Shown here: piece after piece, positions 41,218 through 50,122 of the stretch | Position numbering within the stretch: position 1 is the stretch's first letter | Layout: each line of letters begins with the position of its first letter | DNA from: Pedobacter boryungensis | GTDB taxonomy: Bacteria; Bacteroidota; Bacteroidia; Sphingobacteriales; Sphingobacteriaceae | Reading direction: 5' to 3' | Length of the DNA stretch: 64,000 nucleotides | Assembly: GCF_013204825.1 (NCBI RefSeq) | Contig: NZ_JABMKV010000003.1 | Span: 124,001-188,000, forward strand | Translations under genes and position numbers: made by a program | Notes under the pieces: generated by a model | Databases searched by the model: none | Told to the model about the DNA's origin: nothing | Seen by the model: the letters and a program-made list of their open reading frames with translations, nothing else

Positions 41218-41261
41218 TAACGAATAATTAACCTCTCCCGAAGGGGGAGTTTGGGAGGGGA

Positions 41262-42533
41262 TTAAACGCCTTTCATTACACCAATCTGCTTTCCAGACCA
41301 ATCTGGGAAGAGTACTTTGTCGTTGTGAATACCTAAATGTTTATCTGCTACTTCGCTAAATACAGCCCTAAAATCAGTAGTTACCGCTAAGTCTCTACCA
41401 TCTTCTAGGTTTTCTTTAGCTAATGGATTCATTAAGCCATGAACCATTCCTCCGTTCACACTATTTCCTAGAATAAAATTACATGAACCACGACCATGAT
41501 CTGTTCCACCAGTTCCATTTTGAGCAACGGTACGACCAAATTCAGTCATTGTCATTACCGTAACTTCATCTTGGTATTTACCCATATCTGTCCAAAAAGC
41601 CATTATACTATTGCTTAAATCATTTACATTACGAGCAAAAATCCCTGTGTCTGTACCTTGATTAAAGTGCGTATCCCATCCACCAGATTCAGCAAAAGCA
41701 ACTTCCATACCTACATCCATTTTAATTAATTGGGCAATTTGTTTTAAAGAGTTGCCCAATGCAGAAGTTGGATAAACAGCATTGTATTCTGGTTTATAAT
41801 CTTTAACATTTGTTTTTTGCAATAACTTAATTGCATCGAAACTTTCTTTACCTGTATTTTTTAATAAGCTAGAAGAAGTTTGATCGTACAAATCTTCAAA
41901 ACTTTTAGATGCCATATTTGCACCTGCCTGATTACCTCTTAATTGAATATTGAAATCTGCTAAATTGCTAATTGCTACCGCTGGGTTATCACCATAAAAT
42001 GATCTTGGTAAAGATGAAGTTAAACTTACTGCCTGTAGCGGAGTTGCTGCTTCATGCCCCAACAAACCAACTGCACGATTTAACCATCCACTTGCTGTCC
42101 CTTTATTAAATGGTGTTCCAGACTCCATAAAATCTTGAGCATCAAAGTGAGATCTTGTATTATTGGGCGAACCAATACCGTGTACAATGGCCATGCGCTT
42201 TTCGCGAAACATGGGTTCGAAAGCACTCATTGATGGGTGTAAGCCAAATCTACCGTCTAAATCAATTAATGATTTTTCTTTACCACCTTGCGCTGCAGAC
42301 ATGAAGAGGTTTGGTCTAACTGCCTTTAAATATTGATCGGTAAAAGGAGTTACAGCCATTAAGCCATCCATTGCACCTCTTTGAAAGATGCAAACCATTA
42401 TTTTTTTCTTTTTAAATAAACCTGGTGCTACAGTTCCCGCAACGGCATCTGCTAAAAATCCTGGTATACCGCCTAAGCTTATTCCAAATAAGGCTAAGCC
42501 CCCTGCTTTAATAAATCCTCTTCTTGAAGTCAT
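41262..42533 (-). CDS. DUF1501 protein with Tat signal
   Basis: 423 residues. Twin-arginine signal MTSRRGFIKAGGLALFGISL (S-R-R-G-F-I-K), so it is exported folded, probably with a bound metal or cofactor. DUF1501 belongs to the alkaline-phosphatase/sulfatase-like superfamily: KIMVCIFQRGAMDGL at about 44-58, GSPNNTRSHFDAQDFMESGT at about 121-140 and VMTMTEFGRTVAQNGTGGTD, HGRGS at about 323-348 (metal-binding Asp-His pair). The role is unknown. It lies 6 nt downstream of a DUF1800 gene and the two are surely cotranscribed, as is usual for this pair in environmental bacteria. Confidence 0.92.
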   Translation of the reverse strand: MTSRRGFIKAGGLALFGISLGGIPGFLADAVAGTVAPGLFKKKKIMVCIFQRGAMDGLMAVTPFTDQYLKAVRPNLFMSAAQGGKEKSLIDLDGRFGLHPSMSAFEPMFREKRMAIVHGIGSPNNTRSHFDAQDFMESGTPFNKGTASGWLNRAVGLLGHEAATPLQAVSLTSSLPRSFYGDNPAVAISNLADFNIQLRGNQAGANMASKSFEDLYDQTSSSLLKNTGKESFDAIKLLQKTNVKDYKPEYNAVYPTSALGNSLKQIAQLIKMDVGMEVAFAESGGWDTHFNQGTDTGIFARNVNDLSNSIMAFWTDMGKYQDEVTVMTMTEFGRTVAQNGTGGTDHGRGSCNFILGNSVNGGMVHGLMNPLAKENLEDGRDLAVTTDFRAVFSEVADKHLGIHNDKVLFPDWSGKQIGVMKGV

Positions 42534-42539
42534 GATAAT

Positions 42540-44510
42540 TTATTTACGTTGAAATTCTGGTGATCCGATAATTACTCCTACAACTTGAGCTAACATTGTA
42601 TTGGTACCTGCCTTTTGATTTGGTGTACTATTCAATAAAGCTTTTTTGCCTTTTAATTTTGCTTTATCAGCGCTTTGCTCCATTATATTAGCATCTTCAT
42701 TTGCCATGGTATTCTGTTGCTGAGGTGGTGCGGTTTGTGAGGCAGCCTTTGCAACATTACCTTCTAAATTTGGATCATTTAACATCGGTTTTAACCTAGC
42801 TATCGTTTCATCTAGTTTTCGTTCTGGCATTATCTTTTTGCTATAAATTAATAATGCTGCTTCTGCACTTTCTGGCTCATGATTATTATTCATCGCCGCT
42901 AAATTAAAGGTAACCCCAGGAATACGCTGTGAAGCTAATGCCAAACCAAAATTCATTCGATTTAGTAATGACCCAGTATTTATCCAATATTGGCCTCTAT
43001 CTGGGAAACCAGTTGGGGCTTGATAATAATACATTTGCTGACCCATTTTGTTAATCCATGTATATAATTGATATGGCTGAGTTATTTTAGCATCTAAACT
43101 TCTCACTGCACTGATTGCAAATTCAAATGGTGATTTTGTTTTTTCTCTTAATGCATTTGGCGACCAAAACTCTGGTGCACTAACCATGGTAATGAGTACG
43201 CTTTTAATATTTCCATTACTACTTAAAAATGTTTTTGCCATTTTATCTATTAAGCTTTGTGGTGGGTTATCACTTACAAAACGAGTAGCAATTTTTTTAG
43301 AAATGAACTTGGCAGTTGAGGTATGATGGGCTAACATTTCTAACAATGCTACACCTTCCTCATAACCTCCACCGGCAGGAAATTTTTGTCCTAAAACTGT
43401 TTTTTCTCCATTATCATGACGGTTCATTACAAATAGGAAATCTCCATCATGTACAAAGCCACGTTTTTTAAGCTTATCGTCTCCTGCACTCTCCATTATC
43501 TTTTTCATTGGTGCACCATAACCATTATCGCCCATTGGCGCAATAGTCCAACCAGTTAATATTCTGGCAGCTTGAGTAACATCACTTTGTGTATAACCAC
43601 CATCAACACCAAGCGTATGTAATTCCATTACTTCTCGGGCATAATTTTCGTTTAAGCCTGATTTTTTATTTTTGATTTGAGGAATTTTAGCTTTAGCAAC
43701 TTGTGCTGCAAACTTACCTTTACGCTTTTGTTGCCCGGTCATCATCATATCTTCTCCATATTCATTTACAGGGATATTAGTACCTGTACTACTGAAGTTA
43801 TCAAGATACATTAGCATAGCTGGAGATTTAGCTGTGCTTAATAGTAAGTTTTCAAAATCTCCAAAAACATTAGGACGTATTACATCGCGTTCGTAAGCTG
43901 GAATATAAGATGCGCATTGGTTTTTACTTAGCGCCACATTAAAATGGTTGAACCAAAAATCGGTCATTAATTCTTTTAATTGATTATTGGTATAAGTAGC
44001 TCTTAGTATTTTTTGGTTGATGAACTGTCTATATAATTCTTGTTGAGGCTTAATGCCCTTTTCTTTCATATAATTAGCTAACGTTGCTCTGTATTCTTTA
44101 CCATTAGCTTTGTTTACCGAGTCTTTATGAATGTATCCGTCTCTTACTGCAAATCTCACTACTTGAGCATTTCGAGGAAAAACATTTTCAACTTCAGTGT
44201 TGGTTAAATTGATGGCATCAAACTTATCTAGCATTCGGTTTAAGGCAGTGTCTTCTAAATTTCCCTCTAGTTGTTGCTTTAACCATTTCTCTAAGCCCAT
44301 TTTTGTCACTAATTCTATATCGCCTTCTTTTGCTCCATAGGTAAAGCGACTTAGTAAATGTGCTGCTGCTTGTTGCTCTGTTAAGCCAGCTTTTTTATAA
44401 GGTAAAAAAATCTGTTCCTTTTGTTGCGAAGTTCTTACAAATGAAGAAAGGACTAGAGCACAAACAAATGCTATACAGCATATATAAAAATTGTGAATAT
44501 TTTTTTTCAT
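42540..44510 (-). CDS. DUF1800 protein, secreted
   Basis: 656 residues from ATG 44510; the frame can be opened 4 codons earlier at a TTG, but the ATG directly precedes a signal-peptide-like segment (MKKNIHNFYICCIAFVCALV). DUF1800 hallmarks: AAHLLSRFTYGAKEGDIELV at about 45, a helical core with WFNHFNVALSKNQCASYIPA at about 187, ENYARELMELHTLGV-like ENYAREVMELHTLGVDGGYT at about 295-314 and DDKLKKRGFVHDGDFLFVMN. Catalytic function is not known. Pairs with the DUF1501 gene, which starts 6 nt after it; the two may form a complex in the periplasm, inferred from their conserved adjacency. Confidence 0.93.
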   Translation of the reverse strand: MKKNIHNFYICCIAFVCALVLSSFVRTSQQKEQIFLPYKKAGLTEQQAAAHLLSRFTYGAKEGDIELVTKMGLEKWLKQQLEGNLEDTALNRMLDKFDAINLTNTEVENVFPRNAQVVRFAVRDGYIHKDSVNKANGKEYRATLANYMKEKGIKPQQELYRQFINQKILRATYTNNQLKELMTDFWFNHFNVALSKNQCASYIPAYERDVIRPNVFGDFENLLLSTAKSPAMLMYLDNFSSTGTNIPVNEYGEDMMMTGQQKRKGKFAAQVAKAKIPQIKNKKSGLNENYAREVMELHTLGVDGGYTQSDVTQAARILTGWTIAPMGDNGYGAPMKKIMESAGDDKLKKRGFVHDGDFLFVMNRHDNGEKTVLGQKFPAGGGYEEGVALLEMLAHHTSTAKFISKKIATRFVSDNPPQSLIDKMAKTFLSSNGNIKSVLITMVSAPEFWSPNALREKTKSPFEFAISAVRSLDAKITQPYQLYTWINKMGQQMYYYQAPTGFPDRGQYWINTGSLLNRMNFGLALASQRIPGVTFNLAAMNNNHEPESAEAALLIYSKKIMPERKLDETIARLKPMLNDPNLEGNVAKAASQTAPPQQQNTMANEDANIMEQSADKAKLKGKKALLNSTPNQKAGTNTMLAQVVGVIIGSPEFQRK

Positions 44511-44775
44511 ATCAATTGACAATTACAATGCTATGACAACGGAAATCAAATAAGGATTAATATGAGAATCAAAAAATGAATAATATTTAATAATTAAATT
44601 TTCTTTTTGAGGAATGTAACGGTTCAAATATTTGTTGCCTAAACACTTAATTAAATTTTTGTTGTTAAAAAAATCATTATTTGTTATAACTTTTATTTAC
44701 TTTGTACTTTGTTAAGAATATTTTTCTCAGTACCTAAATAATGCTCAATTACTATAATATTAATGCTCAAATTTC

Positions 44776-45648
44776 ATGAATAAGGCAATTAGAATTAATC
44801 ACCTATTAAAAATTGGTTTTCTTTTTGCTTTAGTTTTTAATATGCTTTGCTTAAATATTGCATCTGCTCAAAATGCTTTTGAAAACGATTTAAAAAAGAA
44901 AATGGATTCTTTAATTGCAGAGAAAGGTCCATTATTAATTGGCCAAACTATGTTACCAAATAACGGGATACAAAGTCTGATGACACCTTCTGCTTGGGGA
45001 AGTACTGGCACATATGTATTTGGTGTAGTAGGTGGTGTTTATCCTTCTGCTTATAGTAAAAAAGCAGATTTAATATCTGCATTAGGCGTTACATTTGGAA
45101 ATCCTGCAAAAAGTGTAAATGTTTCAGCTAGTGTAAACATTACGAGAGTTACCGAATTACGTGATCTTTCAGTTAACTTAGTTGTGAATAGACAAATATT
45201 TAGAGCAAGTAGTATTTCTGTAGGTGGAGTTCAGCTTTTTGCCAATTCTACCGTATCAGATTCTCCTGATGGGACTTATTACATTGCTTTTAGTCATGCT
45301 GTACAAACAGTTCGTTCTAAAACAGCGGGTTATTCTGCTTTAGGTTATACCATTGGTTTTGGTACTGGGCGCTTCTTATATAAAAGCCCTTATGATATAG
45401 CTGCTGGTAAGGGGAAATATGGCACAGGAGTTTTTGCAAATATTTCTTTTGAAGTCTTAAAACAAATCAATATCAACGCTGAGTGGTCTGGATTGAATTT
45501 AGGTTTTTCTACTGGAGTTAGACCAATAAGAACATCTCCACTTACCCTTGGTTTAGGGGTTTATAATTTAACCAAATATTCAGGAGATAAGCCAGCTGTG
45601 CTTGCAACATTATCTTATCCAATTTCTTTAAGTAAAAAAGTACAATAA
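44776..45648 (+). CDS. Hypothetical secreted, beta-rich (probable outer-membrane) protein
   Basis: 290 residues. An N-terminal hydrophobic signal (MNKAIRINHLLKIGFLFALV … NIASAQ, cleavage near 31) is followed by a ~40-residue helical segment (NAFENDLKKKMDSLIAEKGP) and then a Gly/Ser-rich beta-pattern (AWGSTGTYVFGVVGGVYPSA; VSASVNITRVTELRDLSVNL; GYTIGFGTGRFLYKSPYDIA) ending in LATLSYPISLSKKVQ. The spacing of aromatic/Gly strands fits an outer-membrane beta-barrel but I cannot name a family. First of a three-gene plus-strand cluster (12 nt to the next gene). All three genes encode secreted proteins of unknown function. Confidence 0.8.
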   Translation: MNKAIRINHLLKIGFLFALVFNMLCLNIASAQNAFENDLKKKMDSLIAEKGPLLIGQTMLPNNGIQSLMTPSAWGSTGTYVFGVVGGVYPSAYSKKADLISALGVTFGNPAKSVNVSASVNITRVTELRDLSVNLVVNRQIFRASSISVGGVQLFANSTVSDSPDGTYYIAFSHAVQTVRSKTAGYSALGYTIGFGTGRFLYKSPYDIAAGKGKYGTGVFANISFEVLKQININAEWSGLNLGFSTGVRPIRTSPLTLGLGVYNLTKYSGDKPAVLATLSYPISLSKKVQ

Positions 45649-45660
45649 AAATATAAACTA

Positions 45661-46071
45661 ATGAAAAAGCTAATCTTTATTTTGCTGTTAATTGTGGCAG
45701 CCTTTAGTGTAAAAAATGCGAATGCACAAAATGGTGTGAATAACAACTCTGATTGGAAAGTTCCATTGCCTTCACCATCAATCCCGAAAGCAACACCAGC
45801 TGCAACACCATCTGCTGCGCCGGTAGTAGTTCCATCTACACCAGCTATGCCTGCTATGCCAGGAATTCCAGTAAATACAGTAGCAACAAATACCCTTGTA
45901 CCTACTGTTCCTGCTACTCCACCGGCTCCTGCAGTACCTACTCCTGCGGCAACCGCAGCAGCTACATCTACTCCAGTTACTCCAACGGTTATTACGTTGC
46001 CAGCACTCCCAATTTTACCACCGGTTCCACCAATTCCACCACTTCCACAACTAAGATTAATTAATCCTTAA
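45661..46071 (+). CDS. Secreted proline-rich low-complexity protein
   Basis: 136 residues. Signal peptide MKKLIFILLLIVAAFSVKNA to about residue 22 (NA-Q), then a stretch of about 110 residues made mainly of Pro, Ala, Thr and Val (PSPSIPKATPAATPSAAPVV; PTVPATPPAPAVPTPAATAA) ending in LPPVPPIPPLPQLRLINP. No folded domain is predicted. PPx runs of this length normally need elongation factor P to translate. Placed 12 nt after one secreted beta-rich gene and 22 nt before another, it is probably a spacer, tether or wall-associated polymer of that unit. A second reading frame over the same bases (45753-46064) is a compositional shadow. Confidence 0.8.
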   Translation: MKKLIFILLLIVAAFSVKNANAQNGVNNNSDWKVPLPSPSIPKATPAATPSAAPVVVPSTPAMPAMPGIPVNTVATNTLVPTVPATPPAPAVPTPAATAAATSTPVTPTVITLPALPILPPVPPIPPLPQLRLINP

Positions 46072-46093
46072 GGCAAATATTAACGCCAACTCC

Positions 46094-46936
46094 ATGAATA
46101 ACGATAATAAGTCAATTTTAAAAATTGCTACATTCCTTTTGTTTCTTTTAATGTCTTTTACCTTACAGGCACAAGAGAAACATCGAGTTTTTACGCTAAA
46201 AGTAGGTAATGAATTTCAAAAAGAAATTTTATCCAACTCAAAAGCAGTAGTTCAACGCGGAAATCAAACTTTAAATGTTAATACTACATCTTCACTTACT
46301 AAACTTTACAAAGTAACGGCTGCAACCGATAAAGGTTATGATTTAAATGTTAGCATTCAAAAAATGGATAATTTGATTGATGCATTAGATAAGCAGTTCC
46401 ATTATAATTCGGATGTTAAAGGTGATAGTAGCTCTAGAATTGAAAAAGCATTAAACTTTATGTTAAATAAACCTGTTAATGTATCAATTGATAAATACGG
46501 GGTTATTTTATCCTCAACAGAATATAAAAGTGAATTAGCTACTGATACCTTAGTTTCATTTGCAGGTATACAAATGGAAGCCTTTGAAAAAGGAACTTTA
46601 TTAGGATTATTAGCAGATATAAACGTTAATAACAACTTTAAAAAAGGTTATACCTGGACTGATTCTGTACAAATTAACAAGCAGAAATTAGTTACAAAGT
46701 TTTGGATAGAAGACATTAACCAAAAAAACACTGTCATCAAATTTAGTAGTTCTATAGTTACTCGTTTACTTAATAGTAACTCTAATGGAACTTATATTTT
46801 AGACAATAGTACAGGCTTAATTGCCGAGAAATTAGTTTACACTGTTTCTACTGGATATCAAATATCAACTGGAGGTGTAGCTTATGCCGTCTCTCGATCT
46901 ACAAGTCTTTCGGAAAAGAGTAGGCAACTACGCTGA
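46094..46936 (+). CDS. Hypothetical secreted protein (DUF6263-like)
   Basis: 280 residues. Signal segment ILKIATFLLFLLMSFTLQAQ at about 9-28. The rest is beta-rich with conserved-looking blocks: HRVFTLKVGNEFQKEILSNS, YKVTAATDKGYDLNVSIQKM, LNFMLNKPVNVSIDKYGVIL, NNNFKKGYTWTDSVQINKQK and FKFSSSIV-like strands. The pattern (TYxLKL…KGD…VDxxGxIL…W…D) recalls DUF6263 proteins of Bacteroidota, but that link is tentative. Third gene of a plus-strand unit with two other secreted proteins; the stop codon lies inside a hairpin that separates it from the convergent GH30 gene. Confidence 0.7.
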   Translation: MNNDNKSILKIATFLLFLLMSFTLQAQEKHRVFTLKVGNEFQKEILSNSKAVVQRGNQTLNVNTTSSLTKLYKVTAATDKGYDLNVSIQKMDNLIDALDKQFHYNSDVKGDSSSRIEKALNFMLNKPVNVSIDKYGVILSSTEYKSELATDTLVSFAGIQMEAFEKGTLLGLLADINVNNNFKKGYTWTDSVQINKQKLVTKFWIEDINQKNTVIKFSSSIVTRLLNSNSNGTYILDNSTGLIAEKLVYTVSTGYQISTGGVAYAVSRSTSLSEKSRQLR

Positions 46937-46951
46937 TCGTAGTTGCTTACT
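46919..46951. terminator. Hairpin between convergent genes
   Basis: AGTAGGCAACTACG / CGTAGTTGCTTACT, a 14-bp stem (one G-T pair) with a CTGAT loop that contains the stop codon of the 46094-46936 gene. The minus strand has a CTTTT tail, so it may work in both directions. Confidence 0.65.
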
Positions 46952-46954
46952 AAA

Positions 46955-48412
46955 TTACTTTATAATTAATGTACTTATTGAATGCGGTAAACTCTCTGTT
47001 TCTGCAGCATTTCCTTGCATCCATAATTGGTAAGGTAATTTCTGATCAGTATTATTCATTACTACTACAACAATAGAACCATCAGGATTTTGGAAAGCTG
47101 TACTAATTAGCATTGAGCGGCTTGGAGAGCTTATAATTCTTTTAGCTCCTGGTTTTATAAATTTGGAGAAATGACCAATATAATAGTACGAATTGGTATA
47201 CATTAATTTTCCTGTTTGAACATTTGCATGAATTGGAGCAAAGCAGAAATTACCAACGTGGTTAGGGCCTCCGTTTTCATCTAAAAGGATATTCCAATCA
47301 GTCCATGCCGCAGTACCTGCATTAAAATCATTAATCATAGAAAGCCCATAACGTTCGCCTAACGACCAATCATCAATTCTATCTAAACTAAATTTCTCTA
47401 CACAACCCTCAGTAAAAATTAATTGTTTTGTAGGAAAAGCCTCATGCACTCTTTTTAAATTTTCGAAATTTTGACTACTTCCTGTCCAAGTTTCATACCA
47501 ATGGAAACCAACTCCCCAAAGGTATTTGGCCGTTTGTGGATCATTTAACAACGTTGAAGCTCTTTGATAAATTAAATCACGATTATGATCCCAACCAATT
47601 AGTTTTTTACTTGCCATGTTATTTTTGTGCAATGTTGGCCCTAAAAAGTTCTTAATAAAATCTCTCTCCTCTTCTGCTGTATATAAACATGATTCCCATC
47701 TTTGCGTTGCCATTGGCTCATTCTGTACGGTTAAACCCCAAATTGGCATACCTTCTTTTTCGTAGGCTTGAATAAATTTCACATAATAATTAGCCCAAGA
47801 TTGATTGTAAGCTGGCAATAAAGAACCACCTTTTAACATACTATTATTGGTCTTCATCCATGCTGGAGGGCTCCAAGGGCTTACATATAAATTAATTTTT
47901 CCTCCTGCCGTTGCTGTAGCTTGTTTAATTAATGGAATTTTAAACTTGCGATCATGGTCAATATTAAATGTTTTTAATGCTTTATCATTCTCAGCAACAT
48001 AAGTATAGCTACCGCTAGAAAAATCGCAACTGTTTATGTTTGTACGAGCAATTGTATAACCAATTCCTTTGTTTTTATCATAATAAGCAGTCAAAAATTC
48101 TTGTTGTGTAGCCTTCGGCAATTTGGCAAAAACTTCTGCAGAAGCATCTGTAATGGCTCCTCCAATTCCTATAAAGGTTTGAAAAGTCTTATTAGGATCT
48201 ACAAAAACCAATGTTTGTGTTTCTACTGGTTGTTTTAAAGCTTTAAAAGCTAGTGTTTTAGTTTCTTCCATTGGTTTATCTGAACCTTTAACAGTTGAAT
48301 AGATAAACACCTTTTTTGTTGAAATAGAAATTTTTGCCTTTTGCTGGGCAAAAGAGGTTACAGTAATAAAAGCTAAGGTGGCTAATAAAATGATATGTTT
48401 AGATTTGTTCAT
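46955..48412 (-). CDS. Glycoside hydrolase family 30 (glucosylceramidase-like), secreted
   Basis: 485 residues. Signal peptide MNKSKHIILLATLAFITVTS (near FA-Q). A GH30 TIM barrel at about 75-410 shows the acid/base Glu in WGLTVQNEPMATQRWESCLY (about 230) and the nucleophile Glu in QLIFTEGCVEKF (about 335); GGAITDASAEVFAKLPKATQ at about 85-104 and INSCDFSSGSYTYVAEND at about 130 are typical. A C-terminal beta-sandwich follows (SPSRSMLISTAFQNPDGSIV). GH30 enzymes of this type hydrolyse beta-1,6-glucans or beta-glucosides. No SusC/SusD pair is adjacent, so it is not obviously part of a polysaccharide-utilisation locus. Predicted periplasmic or secreted. Confidence 0.94.
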   Translation of the reverse strand: MNKSKHIILLATLAFITVTSFAQQKAKISISTKKVFIYSTVKGSDKPMEETKTLAFKALKQPVETQTLVFVDPNKTFQTFIGIGGAITDASAEVFAKLPKATQQEFLTAYYDKNKGIGYTIARTNINSCDFSSGSYTYVAENDKALKTFNIDHDRKFKIPLIKQATATAGGKINLYVSPWSPPAWMKTNNSMLKGGSLLPAYNQSWANYYVKFIQAYEKEGMPIWGLTVQNEPMATQRWESCLYTAEEERDFIKNFLGPTLHKNNMASKKLIGWDHNRDLIYQRASTLLNDPQTAKYLWGVGFHWYETWTGSSQNFENLKRVHEAFPTKQLIFTEGCVEKFSLDRIDDWSLGERYGLSMINDFNAGTAAWTDWNILLDENGGPNHVGNFCFAPIHANVQTGKLMYTNSYYYIGHFSKFIKPGAKRIISSPSRSMLISTAFQNPDGSIVVVVMNNTDQKLPYQLWMQGNAAETESLPHSISTLIIK

Positions 48413-48633
48413 TGTATCTAAAATTTGGTTCGAAATTGAATTGCAATTTCCTCATTTTAAAAGCACAAACCAATAGTTAGCACTGCCCTAAGCGTATATT
48501 TTTACGCAAAGGTTTGCCTAAACACTTGAAATCAATTAATTTACTTTTTGAGTAGTGGATTTGTAGTGGTTGTTAGCGTAATTAATATTAAATACTAAGC
48601 TTTGGTTGGGCAAATAGAATTAGAGACCTTATG

Positions 48634-49887
48634 CTAATCCTTCATTACTGTTGAATCAGATTTAACCGTTTTTTCAGTTACCATTTTACTTACTCTTGAT
48701 AACAAGAAAATGCTAATGATAGAAATTACTACAATAACATAACCTACGATATTATAGTTTTCAAGTGGACTAGATGTAGTTTTTTGTACTACAATCATTC
48801 CGGCAACTGCGGCAGCTACACCACCAGCTATTTGTTGAAGTGATGCATTAATGCTCATAAAAGCACCTCGATCTTCCATTTCAGGTATTGCGCTGGTTAA
48901 GGCTGATGAGGGAATCATTCTACTCATTACACCCATCATCATTAAAATATTAAGAATAACCACAATCCAAAATGGTGTAATAGAAAGATTTGTGTAGAGT
49001 ACACACATTCCCATCATCCAAATTGTTGCACCAGCAAATATTTTAAACTTACTAATCTTATCGCTCAATCGGCCAACAATTGGCATAATCACTAGTGAAC
49101 TTAATCCAGAAATAGTAAATAACATTACTAGCTGATCGTTAGAAATCTTTAAGTTATTAATAGCAAAAGCACTACCAAAGGGCATCATCATAAAACCACC
49201 AATTGATAATAATGCAGTAGAGGTAAATCCAATTCGATGTTTACGTTTTTTAACTGTATGCCACAAATGCAATATTGCAGATTTGTCTTTTTGAATAGCT
49301 AAATGAGCGGTTATTGGTTTTAATTGAATTAAAATTAAAATAGCAATAAGAACAGCCAACGATGCTACCATTAAAAACGGAGCTTCCCAGCCCCAAAAAT
49401 TTGCTAAATAAAGTCCAATCGGCACACCTAAAACCTGACTCGCACCAAAACCCATTTGCACAAATCCCATTACCCTACCACGTTGTTGTAAGCTAAATAA
49501 ATCTGTAATGATTGCCATTGAAATAGATCCAATTACACCTCCAAATAATCCAGTAATAATTCTGGCAGCTACCAACTCGGCATATGTATGTGCCAAACCA
49601 CAAAAGAATGTTCCTGCAATAAATCCAATGTAAAAGAACATTAAGAGTTTTTTCCGATCAAAACGATCGGCAAAACCAGCAGTAAGCAAACCTGAAATAC
49701 CAGCGCTAAAGGCATAAGCAGAAACTGCAAAACCAAATGCCTTTGGTTGCAATGACATTGATTTCATTAAAATATCACCTAGTGGCGACATCACCATAAA
49801 ATCTAGTATTACAGTAAATTGAGTGATTGCTAAAAGAAAAATAACAACTTTTTGATAGCCTGTAAAAGGAATAATTTCTTGTTTCAT
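48634..49887 (-). CDS. MFS transporter (DHA1-type drug efflux)
   Basis: 417 residues, 12 predicted membrane helices (DHA1 topology). MFS signatures: motif A-like GFADRFDRKKLLMFFYIGFI in loop 2-3 and GRLSDKISKFKIFAGATIWM in loop 8-9, and FVMSPLGDILM in helix 1 (LDFMVMSPLG). Such proteins exchange drugs or metabolites for protons across the inner membrane. It follows an HMA-like small protein by 4 nt and a TetR regulator 235 bp upstream, so it is very likely under TetR control. The substrate is not predictable, though TetR-MFS units in this phylum often export antibiotics or biocides. Confidence 0.94.
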   Translation of the reverse strand: MKQEIIPFTGYQKVVIFLLAITQFTVILDFMVMSPLGDILMKSMSLQPKAFGFAVSAYAFSAGISGLLTAGFADRFDRKKLLMFFYIGFIAGTFFCGLAHTYAELVAARIITGLFGGVIGSISMAIITDLFSLQQRGRVMGFVQMGFGASQVLGVPIGLYLANFWGWEAPFLMVASLAVLIAILILIQLKPITAHLAIQKDKSAILHLWHTVKKRKHRIGFTSTALLSIGGFMMMPFGSAFAINNLKISNDQLVMLFTISGLSSLVIMPIVGRLSDKISKFKIFAGATIWMMGMCVLYTNLSITPFWIVVILNILMMMGVMSRMIPSSALTSAIPEMEDRGAFMSINASLQQIAGGVAAAVAGMIVVQKTTSSPLENYNIVGYVIVVISIISIFLLSRVSKMVTEKTVKSDSTVMKD

Positions 49888-49891
49888 TTAA

Positions 49892-50116
49892 TTAGGTTAA
49901 TTCACAGCAAGAGTGACCATGATTGGTAATAAGTTCTATAATTTGTTGGTGATTTAAAGTATAAGAGATTATTCTTAATACATAATCTTGATCATCTAAC
50001 GCAATATTCCATTGCTCAATACCTTCATAGCTATTTAAAATAGATTGTAATTTTTCTTTGCATTCCTGGCTTTTAATGTCGGTTTTGAATAATAAGATAT
50101 GATCAAAATTCTCCAT
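49892..50116 (-). CDS. HMA-like small protein without a CxxC site
   Basis: 74 residues with a ferredoxin-like betaalphabeta-betaalphabeta rhythm: DHILLFKTDIKSQECKEKLQ, SILNSYEGIEQWNIALDDQD, YVLRIISYTLNHQQIIELIT. This matches heavy-metal-associated (CopZ-like) domains, but the N-terminal metal loop lacks CxxC (TDIKSQEC has one Cys), while the C-terminus ends in HGHSCCELT with a Cys pair after a His-rich turn. The protein could still bind metal through that tail, or be a degenerate HMA domain used for protein contacts. Position 7 nt after the TetR gene and 4 nt before the MFS gene suggests it helps or senses the exporter. Confidence 0.7.
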   Translation of the reverse strand: MENFDHILLFKTDIKSQECKEKLQSILNSYEGIEQWNIALDDQDYVLRIISYTLNHQQIIELITNHGHSCCELT

Positions 50117-50122
50117 AAGGAA

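Larger units (their letters stand above)
40333..41261. other. Long intergenic region (~930 bp) holding a 21-bp array and decayed REP elements
   Basis: No convincing gene seen. Contents in order: a GATTTCTCCGCTCACTGCGC-type repeat near 40480 ending AAATGACG, a hairpin with T tract at 40512-40546, the 21-bp array at 40635-40819, a decayed module B at 40990-41068, a module A copy at 41101-41180 and a hairpin at 41191-41217. A 63-codon minus frame over the array (40748-40939) lacks any start signal and is judged spurious. Confidence 0.85.

Noticed and set aside
44511..44522. TTG start 4 codons before the DUF1800 ATG
   Set aside because: TTG is less likely than the ATG, which begins directly with a signal-peptide-like segment.
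45753..46064. Second reading frame over the proline-rich gene
   Set aside because: The Ser/Thr/Tyr/Cys-rich product has no start context and arises from the repeated codons of the proline-rich gene; that gene has a good signal peptide.
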